From NCBI GenBank assembly GCA_029449235.1, contig JANATG010000003.1, positions 1,860,001 through 1,924,000 of the forward strand: a DNA stretch of 64,000 nucleotides. Reading direction: 5' to 3'. The position numbers and the translations under genes were made by a program. A model generated the notes under the pieces. It did not search any database. It was not told the origin of the DNA and saw only the letters and a program-made list of their open reading frames with translations. Positions 12,101-21,776 of the stretch are shown here, piece after piece. This stretch comes from Linnemannia schmuckeri. Taxonomy: Eukaryota; Mortierellomycota; Mortierellomycetes; Mortierellales; Mortierellaceae. The first letter of the stretch is position 1. Each line of letters starts with the position of its first letter.

Positions 12101-13627
12101 AGGATACGTTTGTGGCCGTGAGCCATTTGAAGTCAGGACAGAGTTGGGAGGGAGTCAAGGAGAACCTGGAGAAAGCCAAGGCCTCGGGGAAGGATGTGGC
12201 TGATAGCGACCCCTACAGGTTCTCGCCGCCCGAGACCCAGACCAACCTGATCAGTATCTTTTATGGCAGAGATGGTGAGCTGAAGAACCGAATTTTTACA
12301 ATCCAGGGGTTCCCTCACGACAAGCCGATCCAGACCGTCACGGCCGTGTCGGGCGAGAATAATACTATGGGCTATGTGACGGCTGGACATGACAAGCGTC
12401 TAGTAAGTTTTGTTCATATCCATTTGGCCCTTTGGGAGATTGTCTATGTCAGTGAATGTACTGTCAATTTAGTAGGATTACTTGACCTAAATATTTATTT
12501 GTTTTGCCGTTTCTTGTCAATCTTTGTTTTTGTTCTGTAGGTCCACTGGAAGTTCACCAAAATGGACGGTGGTGGTTTTGTTGGTGGAGGGATGGCCGAT
12601 GTGCATAGTATTCACACGAATACGATCGTAAGTACGATGTACTCCCACACCTCAAAGCGGTTCTATTCAGGTGGGCTGGATGGGCGGTACGTTGTGTTCG
12701 ATATGGAAGAGCGCAAGGCTGTCTTCAATGACAAGTTGGGCCGAATTGTTCATATTGTCCAGAATCCAGCTGACCCGCGCCTCCACGCCATTGTGTAAGT
12801 ATATATCTCTCTTTCTCTCACTCTCTTCCCACTGTAAATTTCGGAGATTTTTATGTTGCGTGTTTATGTAAAAGCGTGGCAACAAAGTATGTATTTGTTT
12901 ATTATTGAATTTTTACTAACGGATAACTACTACGATATAACAAACAAATTGTATGTGAAAAAACAGCTTTTCGGAACCTAAACCGTATCAGTACCAACTC
13001 CTAGACGAACGAGTTCCCGGCCAAAAGGTCTTGGCTCTAGATCACAAATGCAAAACCACCGTCTCCAAATTCTCAACCCCCTCCTGGCACACCGAAGGAG
13101 GACTCTTTTGTTCCGGCACGGATGACGAAGGGCTCATCAATATCTGGGATGTTCGATGGGCGGGCATCAAACTTGATGACAAGATGCGTCCCGGCAAAGG
13201 ATGTATTACTGCGGATATCTCGGAGGATGGGATCAAGGCCGCCCGAGCGGTTGCGACTGCTAAGGATGCGGAAGAGTTTGATTTTGGGAGAAAGCATCCG
13301 ATTTTGTGGGCGAATAATCATCGGTTGAAGCACTCTGGCCGGTCGTCGCCAAGTAGGAGAGGTGGACCAAGTCAGGTTGTGGATGTGGGCGGGAATAAGG
13401 TTGCGCAAGCGCTTTTTCACCCGACCAGGAATGTTGTCATGATCCAGAACTTTGATGGTGCCCTCTCTTTCACGTAAGTCCTTTTTTTGTCTCTATTTTT
13501 TTTTGAATGTGTGAGGTGGTTGTTGAGATGGGTTGATGCACGAACAGGATGAATAACATGCGACGCGTTTTTCTTATTTTTACTCTTTCGTAGTGACTAC
13601 AACATGATCACCAAGTCTGTTGTCTAG
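9155..13627 (+). CDS. SR-rich WD40-repeat protein, function unknown
   Basis: Exons 9155-10897, 11033-11901, 11997-12402, 12541-12794, 12967-13473 and 13594-13627 give 1270 aa. The first 580 residues are disordered: Ser/Pro/Gln-rich, then a degenerate 8-residue GPSxGSYS-type repeat, then an Arg-Ser region (about 400-530) with PRSRSRYRS-like repeats and a DSDSD acidic patch. A basic coiled coil (LKRLNHRYSELGEKQRR) opens exon 2. From about residue 871, WD40-like blades occur: LITLYDIDL, YVTAGHDKRLVHWKF, FYSGGLDGRYVVFDM and LFCSGTDDEGLINIWDV. RS domains mark splicing and RNA-processing factors, and WD40 blades bind partners, so a nuclear RNP role is a guess. I cannot name an orthologue. ATG 9155 is the first in-frame ATG. 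Confidence 0.88.
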
Positions 13628-14106
13628 AGGAGTCCAAGCGGTCAAGAAGGAACTCCTGTATCTCTTACTATGTCACTTGTGGTTTTGCTTGCTTGTATTG
13701 TACTTTAGCGTTTTGGACCCACAAGCACACCTAATTTCTCGCTCCAAAAATAAAAAATAAAAAATAAAAAGTTACATTACATGTATCATACCTCATTTCC
13801 ACAGTTCTCGTTCTTGCAGTGTAGGGAAAGTTTTTTTACAATATGGACATGGGGTTGTGAAGAGATTTATTAGTTATTGTCAAATGAGAAATGAACTATA
13901 AGATGTTGTACAATGTGAGGGGTTGGGTGAGAAGAGAAAAAGAAAGAAGATACAAGAAGGTAGTGAAAAAAAAAAAAAAATGAAAATAAAGAAAAGGACT
14001 CTAAAAGAACATGCAAATGCAAGGAAGCAAAATGACTAGCTAAAATCAAAGAGAAAAAAAAAGAAAAAGGGAAAAAAAAAGAAAAAGGGAAAAAAAAAAA
14101 AAAAAA
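13628..14106. other. convergent 3' intergenic region
   Basis: AATAAA-type signals repeat at about 13748-13770 (AAAAATAAAAAATAAAAAATA), serving the upstream WD40 gene. A-rich tracts dominate 13967-14106 before the minus-strand stop. No gene seen. Confidence 0.5.
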
Positions 14107-17100
14107 CTACTTGTGAACGCCAAGGACGACGGCAACAAGACAAATGGCCAGCAACAACGACGCAAAGGACCAAAGCAGATTAATCCTCCTCCATCGCAGA
14201 TCCAGTTCATACCGGAAGACCTTCCGATCATGAGCCATCCTCTGCTCAAACAACGACGACGCGCGACTGGATCCCCCCCTCGCTGCCCAAGGACCACGGG
14301 AGTCCAGGATCGAGGGCGGCATGGGTGCAGGTAGAGGTGGTTGGTAAGGGACGTGGATGGTGCTGATGTTTGCGAGCGTCGAGCCCTCACGTTCGTTGTC
14401 GTCGTTGTCGGATGTACCGGCCTGAACCATTTGAAGGGTGGCGATGGTAGAGTTGCCACCGTCACTACTTCCGGGTTGAGGCTTTGAAGAAGACGAGCTG
14501 AGGGTGATAGAGGCGACGGTGACCCCGAGGGTCTTGAGTTGTCGTTGAAGCCATTGCAACGCCACCCCATTCTGTCGATCCCTCGCATCATTCTCCTCCT
14601 CCTCGGCCTCATGGACCTGAGCACCACCAGTACCAGCAGCAGCAGCGACACAAGCAGCAGAATAAGCTTCCATCTCAGCAGCCCTAGCAAGCTCAGCTTC
14701 TAACGCCGCAACATCATCCGGATGCTCCAGCCGCGGGTACAAGGCACCGATCCACCACAGTGGCGGGAACAGATGCCCCGCCAGGAACAAAATCGGTCCA
14801 GGGACCAACCCACCCTGGTCTCGAAATACCCAATACCTCGAGCCACGTTCGCGACGGACAGGAGGGAGGGGTTTATCGTCCCAGGGCGAGAGATTGTAAG
14901 CCCAGGGGTCCATACTGGTCCGGTTGGTTCGTAGACGACCCGTGATCTCGTCCAAGACCATCTCTAGGTCTCGACTCGTGTTGGTACTAGCCGGTTGCGA
15001 GGGCGGCGTGGTCACAAATGTAACCGTGGATGACGGTCCACCTGTTGCTGCTGTTGCTGCTTCTGCTGTGGGAATGGTGGTAGTAGGTGCAAGTTCAGTT
15101 TCCTTGCCAGGGACGAGCTCGCGGATATAAGGGACAGGCTTTTGGTGCAGACGGATAATCACCTGAGCATTGTCACCGAGGATAGAAGGGGACGAGAGAC
15201 CTCTTGGGTAGATGGGAGTTGTTGGCAGAATGGTTGGACTCGGTGGGATAGGTGGGTTCGAGAGCGACGTCGTCGAAGGTGTAGCGCGAATCCCCCCAGC
15301 AGAAGCAGCAGGAGAGCGCGGTCGCAGGGGCGCAAACAACAGAACCGGTGCCGTTGGAACCACCTCTGACCCTGACGTGGCAACCTCGTCTTGAGCGGTG
15401 CTCACAGGCCCCGATCCTTCATTGCTACTGACACTGCTGGCGCCTTGCTTGTTGAACGTAGTAGAACAGGCGAGTCGAGCAGGACGCTGTCGAGAGTTAT
15501 GCAGAATCAAGTCCAAATCCGAGGGGAGGCGCGCAGGATGCTGTTGGTGAGATATCATCCGCGGAGGCGGAGGAGTAGGAGCCGTCGATCCTTGAAACCC
15601 AATGACAGAAGCATTAGGTGATGGCCGATTAGAAGACGACGAAAAATCCGATGAGTTGTCCTCTGTGAATAGATGCTGATGATGTTGTGGGCTTTGAAGG
15701 GCATGGGATGTCGAGACATGCGAGATATCGGTTGCAGGTACATACTGAAAGGAGCCCGAAGGTGAGGGGAGTGGAGGCGCGTCGGGGTGGGTGGTAGTCG
15801 AGGCAAATGTTGGAGAGATCAGAGCCGGTCCAAAGGTGGGCGTCTTGAAGGGTGTAGGCGAAACTATGGGTGCACGTTGACCGTAAGGTGTCCGATCTCT
15901 CGAAGGAGGTGGTGCGAGGGAACGGGGAAAGTATTGGGCAATGAGAGTCTTAGGGCTCTTAGGAGGGAGAGGGGGCAGTGGTGGGGATGGGGGGATGGGA
16001 GGAAGAGGGACACTGACGAATTTTGGTTCAACAGTAGTGGGAGGAGTAGTCAGGGCAGTGGCGGAGGCAGCGGTAAAGTATGGGTTGTCGGAAGTAGAGC
16101 TGGGACCCAGGGCGCAGGCTGCTGTCGGACTTGGAGGATACGAACCCAGCAGCGATGTCGGGGTCCATTCTTGCGGTGTCATGAGCTGTACCGAGTTACC
16201 GTTGTTGTATCTGTTGTTGGTATTGTTGTTGCTGCTGTTATTGGTTGTTGTGCTGGTAGTAGTGCCGTTACTACCGTTACTACCGTTACTGTCGTTATGT
16301 TTGTGGTGATTATGACGATTCTGCTGTGGATGTCTGTGGCCCGTGCCTCGAGAAGAAGGTCCAAAAGAAGTCGTGTCAATACGCGCGTCCTTGTTGACGG
16401 TGTGTCGTCTAGCCTTTGTCGTTGTTGTCACTGCTGGTAGTGGTGGTTGTGGTTGTTGTAGTGGCTGTTGAAGACGAGACTTTGAGCGGGATCGAGACCG
16501 TGGCCGAGACTGGGCTGTTGAGGATGAGGACGATGTGTTAGCTGCAGCAGCAGTTTGTGTTAAAGAAGGAGGGGGATAATTGAGTAGATTGGCTGTGAGT
16601 TGGTATTCGAGACTAGAGGGCGAGATGGGTAACACAGGCCGGTCGGGAATCCCTTTGAAGTTGTCGCTTCGCTCGCCTCGGCCACGCCCAGGCCCTGTTG
16701 TTGCAGACCGTTTGCGGGTCTTTTTGTTGAGTATGGGCACAGTGTGTTGAGGCGGAGAGGCAAGTGAAAGTACCGTTGTCGTTGTATTATTATTTGTTGT
16801 CACACGAGAAGTAGGAGACGTAGTATATGGGTAGGGTGTTGAAGACGAGATAGCAAGGGATGAAGCTCCTGCCTGTCGCTGTCGCTGTCTTTGTTCTTGC
16901 GATCCTCCTGAATGTGCTTGTGGTTGCGATTGTGATTGTGATTGTGTGTGCATTGTTGCAGCTACTGCAGGGGACATGTTGGTGAGAGGGGACGTGGGCG
17001 TATTCGGCACTGTTGAAATAGGTTGTTGTTGTTGAAGTTGCTGAGAGGAAGAAGGAAGAGAAGAAGAAGTAGAGGCGCCAGTTGTTGGCTCGTGGTAGAG

Positions 17101-17289
17101 AGAAGAGGCGGCGGAGGAAGGGTTGGAGGAAGGAGGAGTGATGGTGGAGAGGAAGGAGGATCTATTCTTGAGGAGGTCGACGGCGGCTTGCTGGCGCCTA
17201 GCCTCGAGGTAGAGCTGGCCCTCGCGGTCCCTGTCCATCAGATGGCGCTCCATCGATGTTCGTGGCTCAATATCGTTCGCCACACCCAT
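14107..17289 (-). CDS. large Ser/Pro/Thr-rich protein with C-terminal membrane segments
   Basis: A single exon encodes 1060 aa. I do not recognise it by name. Residues 1-800 are low-complexity, with Ser/Thr/Pro, Gln/Asn runs and an SRPRSRSRSKSR patch. Two hydrophobic stretches follow: about 831-852 (ILFLAGHLFPPLWWIGALYP) and 1037-1058 (LLWSFASLLLAICLVAVVLG) just before the C-terminal HK. A Pro/Trp-rich hydrophobic block like the first occurs in several uncharacterised fungal membrane proteins. The last helix suggests tail anchoring with a long cytoplasmic N-terminus (inference). The ATG at 17289 (MGVANDIEP) is preferred because the frame upstream becomes Ser/Phe/Pro-rich leader translation. 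It is intronless, unlike most neighbours. Confidence 0.8.
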   Translation of the reverse strand: MGVANDIEPRTSMERHLMDRDREGQLYLEARRQQAAVDLLKNRSSFLSTITPPSSNPSSAASSLYHEPTTGASTSSSLPSSSQQLQQQQPISTVPNTPTSPLTNMSPAVAATMHTQSQSQSQPQAHSGGSQEQRQRQRQAGASSLAISSSTPYPYTTSPTSRVTTNNNTTTTVLSLASPPQHTVPILNKKTRKRSATTGPGRGRGERSDNFKGIPDRPVLPISPSSLEYQLTANLLNYPPPSLTQTAAAANTSSSSSTAQSRPRSRSRSKSRLQQPLQQPQPPLPAVTTTTKARRHTVNKDARIDTTSFGPSSRGTGHRHPQQNRHNHHKHNDSNGSNGSNGTTTSTTTNNSSNNNTNNRYNNGNSVQLMTPQEWTPTSLLGSYPPSPTAACALGPSSTSDNPYFTAASATALTTPPTTVEPKFVSVPLPPIPPSPPLPPLPPKSPKTLIAQYFPRSLAPPPSRDRTPYGQRAPIVSPTPFKTPTFGPALISPTFASTTTHPDAPPLPSPSGSFQYVPATDISHVSTSHALQSPQHHQHLFTEDNSSDFSSSSNRPSPNASVIGFQGSTAPTPPPPRMISHQQHPARLPSDLDLILHNSRQRPARLACSTTFNKQGASSVSSNEGSGPVSTAQDEVATSGSEVVPTAPVLLFAPLRPRSPAASAGGIRATPSTTSLSNPPIPPSPTILPTTPIYPRGLSSPSILGDNAQVIIRLHQKPVPYIRELVPGKETELAPTTTIPTAEAATAATGGPSSTVTFVTTPPSQPASTNTSRDLEMVLDEITGRLRTNRTSMDPWAYNLSPWDDKPLPPVRRERGSRYWVFRDQGGLVPGPILFLAGHLFPPLWWIGALYPRLEHPDDVAALEAELARAAEMEAYSAACVAAAAGTGGAQVHEAEEEENDARDRQNGVALQWLQRQLKTLGVTVASITLSSSSSKPQPGSSDGGNSTIATLQMVQAGTSDNDDNEREGSTLANISTIHVPYQPPLPAPMPPSILDSRGPWAARGGSSRASSLFEQRMAHDRKVFRYELDLRWRRINLLWSFASLLLAICLVAVVLGVHK

Positions 17290-20200
17290 TGTTATTGAGT
17301 ATTGAATATAATGAACAGTAAAGTAGAGAGGAAGGCGGGTGTATGTTGAAGTGAGCGAGAGCGAGAGAGAGTGAGGGTGAAAGAATAGAAAAGGGTATTT
17401 ATGGATGGGTATGGGGTATGGAATATTGGTACAAGTGGATAACAGTTTACAAGAGGGAGAGAATAGAAAAGGGAGAGAGATACAAGGAATAGAGTACACT
17501 GAAGCTGAAGTGAGAAGAGACGTTAAAAAGGGGTGAATAGAATAGAATAAAAGACAAGGTGGGTGAAGTGAAGACGAGAGAGAGGGAGAGAGAGTGGGTG
17601 AGTGAAAGAAGGAAGGAAGTAGGTGACTGACTGATTGAATGGGAGAGTGGAGGAAGGGAGGATGGAGGATGGAGGATGGAGAGAAGAAGGTGAGAGGGAT
17701 GGAATTCAATGAGAAAGTGAAGAAGAAAGAAGAGTAAGAAGAGGAGAAAAGGAAGGAGGGGAGTAAAGGACAGGGCAGGCTAGAAGGGAAGGAACGAAGG
17801 AAGGAAGGGAGGATGAAGACGAAGAAGGATCCAAACGGTCAAAATTCAGACAAGACATACATACAGACCATACAAGCAACATGGAAGCATGACCTTGTGT
17901 TCAATTGGATTCAACTTATCGTATAAGGGGAGAGCATGGAAAAAGACTAGCCTGCTTGCCGGGCTTGTTTTGTATTCATACTTCGTCTCTCTCTCCGGGA
18001 AGCACTCTTACAAACACGCAAACAGGTTTACACTCTCATCCTATTCATCCCAGCCATGCATGGCAGAGACATTCACAACAATTGAAGAAACATACCACTC
18101 CTCTCTCTATATATCTCTCTCTCTCTCTTCGCTGATGACCTTGTTCCGGTTGCAGTTGTGCAGCCATGCTCTTAGCTCTTGGCTCCCATGCCTTTCATGT
18201 ATATCCACGTTGATGATGATGTTTCTCCTTATTCCCAGATGGAACAACAACAATACATTCATACATCCACCACACACCACACTGAAAGCCCCTCTTCTTC
18301 TCCTCTTGCCTGTGTTGTTACCCCCCAAGGAAAAAAGAGAGGAACTGAAGGGGACATGCGCAATTCAGCTCTCTTGTGGAATGAAGGATAAGGAGGCACC
18401 TGTGCACAAAAAAATGTTAATTAACGAAAATACAACTAACCGTTGAGCTCCGTATCAACCAACCACAAATCGACCGACCGAACACCCGCTGTCTATAGCC
18501 AAATGTCTTCAACTCATACGCTAACAGTAGAAAAGAGGAAAAAACCTTCAAAAAAAAAACGCACCAAAACAAAGTAGAAACAAAAAGGACCCACAATCTA
18601 TACTATTGAGCCGGGAGCGAAAGTAAAATAAAGAAAAAAAAAGTGCAATGCAGAACTTTGTTTTGTTTTCTTTCTTGTGTTAGAGACTAATTCTGTAGAG
18701 AATGAAAAAGCAGCGACGAATAACGACGATAAAGAATTCCTCTTTGTCTTAACCCTTTCCCTTGCCTTTCCTCCCGATCGCCAGACCTCTATAGCATGTT
18801 TATTACCCTAATCACCGCCACTATGCAATACCCCGTAGTCCATTCTCTTCGATTGCCTTTTTTCTTTTTTTTTCTCACACCATCGCTGCACCACACAATT
18901 GTTTTTACCTTATTAAGTTTCCCTTGTCGCCTCCAAAGCAATCGAATACAAACAAACAAAAGAAAAAATAATACCCCGAGGAGGAGTAAGCAAGCACACA
19001 AGGACACAAGAACGCGCAACTCAAAATATGAGGGTTGAAAGTGACAACACCCACACTATACAAGGGGCATCGGAGAGAGAGAGAAGAGAAAAAAGAAGAG
19101 GGATCATGGGCCTGAGCATCCTGCTAATCGACGAATGCTTTGTTCATGCACACTCTAAATGCCCCTCCTCTCTCTCTCTCCTTCCCATCCCTTCTCTCTC
19201 TGTGGACATCTGTCGCGTTCATGCTTGATTACCCTCAGCCTCCTCTTCTCCCATCCGTATTTCCATCTCTCCAGTCCAAGCCCAATTGCTTCCTGTAGGG
19301 TTTGCGCCCTTTTTTTTCTGCTGATCGAAAAATTATGCTGGAAAATCTCATTAGACAGAAACTAAACCAAACATCAAAACAACCAGAAACAAAAACAGAA
19401 ATGAGGAGTAACAAAGGGAGGGGTTGAGAGAGAGTGCATGAAAAAAAGGCAAAGAGGGCCGACCGCGGAGTAGGGGGAGGGGGCAAGGAAGAAGGACATG
19501 ACGACGGACAGACCCGCAAGGGTCCACATAAGACAACAGCAATAAAAGGATTACAGAAAGACGCCTGCTCTTCTTTCCTAATAGCCATGGGTTATCTCTC
19601 TCCGCTCTTTCTCTTTCTTTCTCCATGGTTTACTAGCGTGACTAAACATCCTCAAAACTGCGCGACAGATGGAGGCGCTTTTCGATTCGACACTTTGAAT
19701 CATTTTTAGTGGCCAAACAATTCCAATAGAGGTAACCAGGAAGGATAGGGGCCAACTTTCTTCTTTCTGGATCGCACAAAAGTATCCAATACGAACTCAC
19801 GAAGAAGGGCCGACACGATAGTAGAACGAAATAAGAAACCAAAGAAGAAAAAAATAAAAATATAAGCGCGCTTCTGTCTTTTACCTCATCCTGCGGCGCC
19901 TGGTCCGTCCGTTTATGACAACCGTCCTAACAGATACCGATGCGTGGAGTAGTGAAAAGAAAGTGCGACAGATGGAGCAAGGCAAGGCATTGCAGACAAC
20001 AAGCAAAAAAAAGAGGGTGTGCGCGTGCTAACGGGAAAAAATTGACATGCGCCCGACCCCCTACCTTCTCTTCTCTATTGTCTTTTGTCATTTTATTTCG
20101 TCAAAGCTACGTTTTCATGCATGCCACAGTGTAATGAAAAACTGACATACAGATACACACAGGGAGTATGTATGAGGGAAGGGTGAAGAGAACTGGATGA

Positions 20201-21067
20201 GAGAGACCAGACTCACTTGGTCAGCTCTCGCCCAGCTCATGCTCAAGCCGCAACTCAGAATTGTTTTTTTGTTCGTTCGCCCCGACCCAGTACGTCTTCC
20301 CGGCAAAACAAAGCAAAAGGAGTAAGATGAAAGATGAGCCCCATATCTATTTTCTTTTCGTGCTTCCCGTGTGTTTCCCAATTTATCGAAAAGCGAACCA
20401 ACCAAACAATAGATCTTCCACTATTATGAGTTGCTATGAGTGGTGAGCAAACAACATTGTTTTGCAGATAGACAGTAAACAAAAAGGAGTCAACGTGCTC
20501 TACTTTATTTTTTTCTTGAACGACGGGGAAGTGTGAGCACTTGCTTTTTGTTGGTTTTTTTCTGTTTTTTTATTTTTTTTTATTCAGGGGGGTAGAACCA
20601 AGGGGGAGGACGGAGTAGGGAACGACTCGGATGCCCCGCTCAGTTTTCTTTGTACGTTCTGTGTTGGACCATCATGTTACTGTATATGTTGCCTCCTTTG
20701 ACGCTCTCGTTAATACGTCTCCATGGGTCTAGTGGTTTTCTGACCCCAGGGCAATTTAAAGGTCCCATTGCTCAGCATTTTGAGGTGAAATAGTATATCT
20801 GTAGCATGTGCGATCTAACGGTAGATCCGTAAATGACGGTCCCCCCTTCCCTCCCGCTCCCATTGCTAATTTAGGATCCCGCTGGCCATGGTGTGTATGT
20901 GGCTTGGACAGAAAAACACGTCCTCAATATTTTTTTTTCTTCGATCTGCGAAAAACATAACAACAAACACGACACATTTTTTTTTTTTTTCTCTTCTTTC
21001 TCTTTATCCCTTTCACACCTCATCCCAGTTTTCCTTTCACTCTCTCTTTCACACATATATCCTCCCC

Positions 21068-21094
21068 GTCGAACACGTTCTTTTCGTGTTCGAC
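21068..21094. repeat. perfect 10-bp inverted repeat (hairpin)
   Basis: GTCGAACACG (21068-21077) and CGTGTTCGAC (21085-21094) pair perfectly around the 7-nt loop TTCTTTT. The 3' arm ends 6 nt before an ATG at 21101. The sequence around it is pyrimidine-rich like other 5' leaders in this window. It could be an mRNA leader structure or a paired protein-binding site. Confidence 0.75.
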
Positions 21095-21100
21095 ACACCC

Positions 21101-21149
21101 ATGGGAAGTAGTGATCTCAACACCACTACCTCCCATCGATACCCAATCT
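21101..21149 (+). other. candidate orphan first coding exon
   Basis: ATG at 21101 opens a 16-codon frame (MGSSDLNTTTSHRYPI plus one base) that runs straight into a perfect GTAAGT donor at 21150. The upstream TC-rich leader resembles those of real genes here. No in-frame downstream exon was found before the antisense myosin gene: the nearest acceptor, at 21220, would create an immediate TAG. Treated as unproven. Confidence 0.25.
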
Positions 21150-21776
21150 GTAAGTACCATCCTCCTCCTCTTATCCGTTTTTCAATCCCCCCCACATCAA
21201 CACCATCATCAACGAATAGAGTGAGAAGTGATAGATATTGTAGTGAATGATGAAGTTTTATTTTAATCAGTTATCCCTGACTTAATCCATACTGTGTCGA
21301 GAACTTGATTTCTGATAATATTACAATATCCATCTCTCCCTCTCTCCTTGAAGAAAAAGGGATAATGGAAAAGAATATCAAAGAGAATTGCGAAGCGGTT
21401 AACTAACCGTTATTTGTTCGTCTTCTATTTCTCGTGTCTACGCAAATAGCTCGCTCCGTCTGTCCATCTTTCCAATCACCGTCGTTTTTATTAGTAATCT
21501 TCATGTCAAAATAAAATAAAATAAAAAAAAACCCCCATTAACAACAACAATCCATCAAAAAGATTCTTTTATTTGTCGCACAACATTCATTCCGGAAAAA
21601 TGTCCTTCAACGCACGATCGATGGATGTGTCCACTTTATGTGTGATTTTATTAGTGATTGTTTCATTTCTCTTGATGATATCCCATTAGACCCTTTTTTT
21701 TTGTGTTCATTTTCATTTCATGTTGGTTGTTGGTTGGTTGGTTGGGAAGGAAGGAAGAAAGAAAGGGTGGGGCTGG

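Larger units (their letters stand above)
17290..21776. other. 4.5-kb gene-poor interval
   Basis: No complete gene is supported. 17290-17880 is purine-rich on the + strand, the leader of the membrane-protein gene. A (CT)7 microsatellite lies at 18115-18128. 18450-20880 holds only short chance ORFs and A/T tracts. 20930-21100 is a pyrimidine-rich leader-like stretch ending in a hairpin and an ATG. 21240-21776 is AT-rich and holds the 3' region of the myosin gene, with a TTGG repeat near 21725-21745. Confidence 0.5.

Noticed and set aside
14113..16440. Several long + strand frames over the membrane-protein gene
   Set aside because: They are shadows of the minus-strand 1060-codon frame, caused by its repeat-rich composition.
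18100..21000. Short ORFs in the 4.5-kb interval
   Set aside because: All are low-complexity Ser/Leu/Phe or Arg/Lys translations of CT/GA-rich DNA without start context, splice partners or domains.
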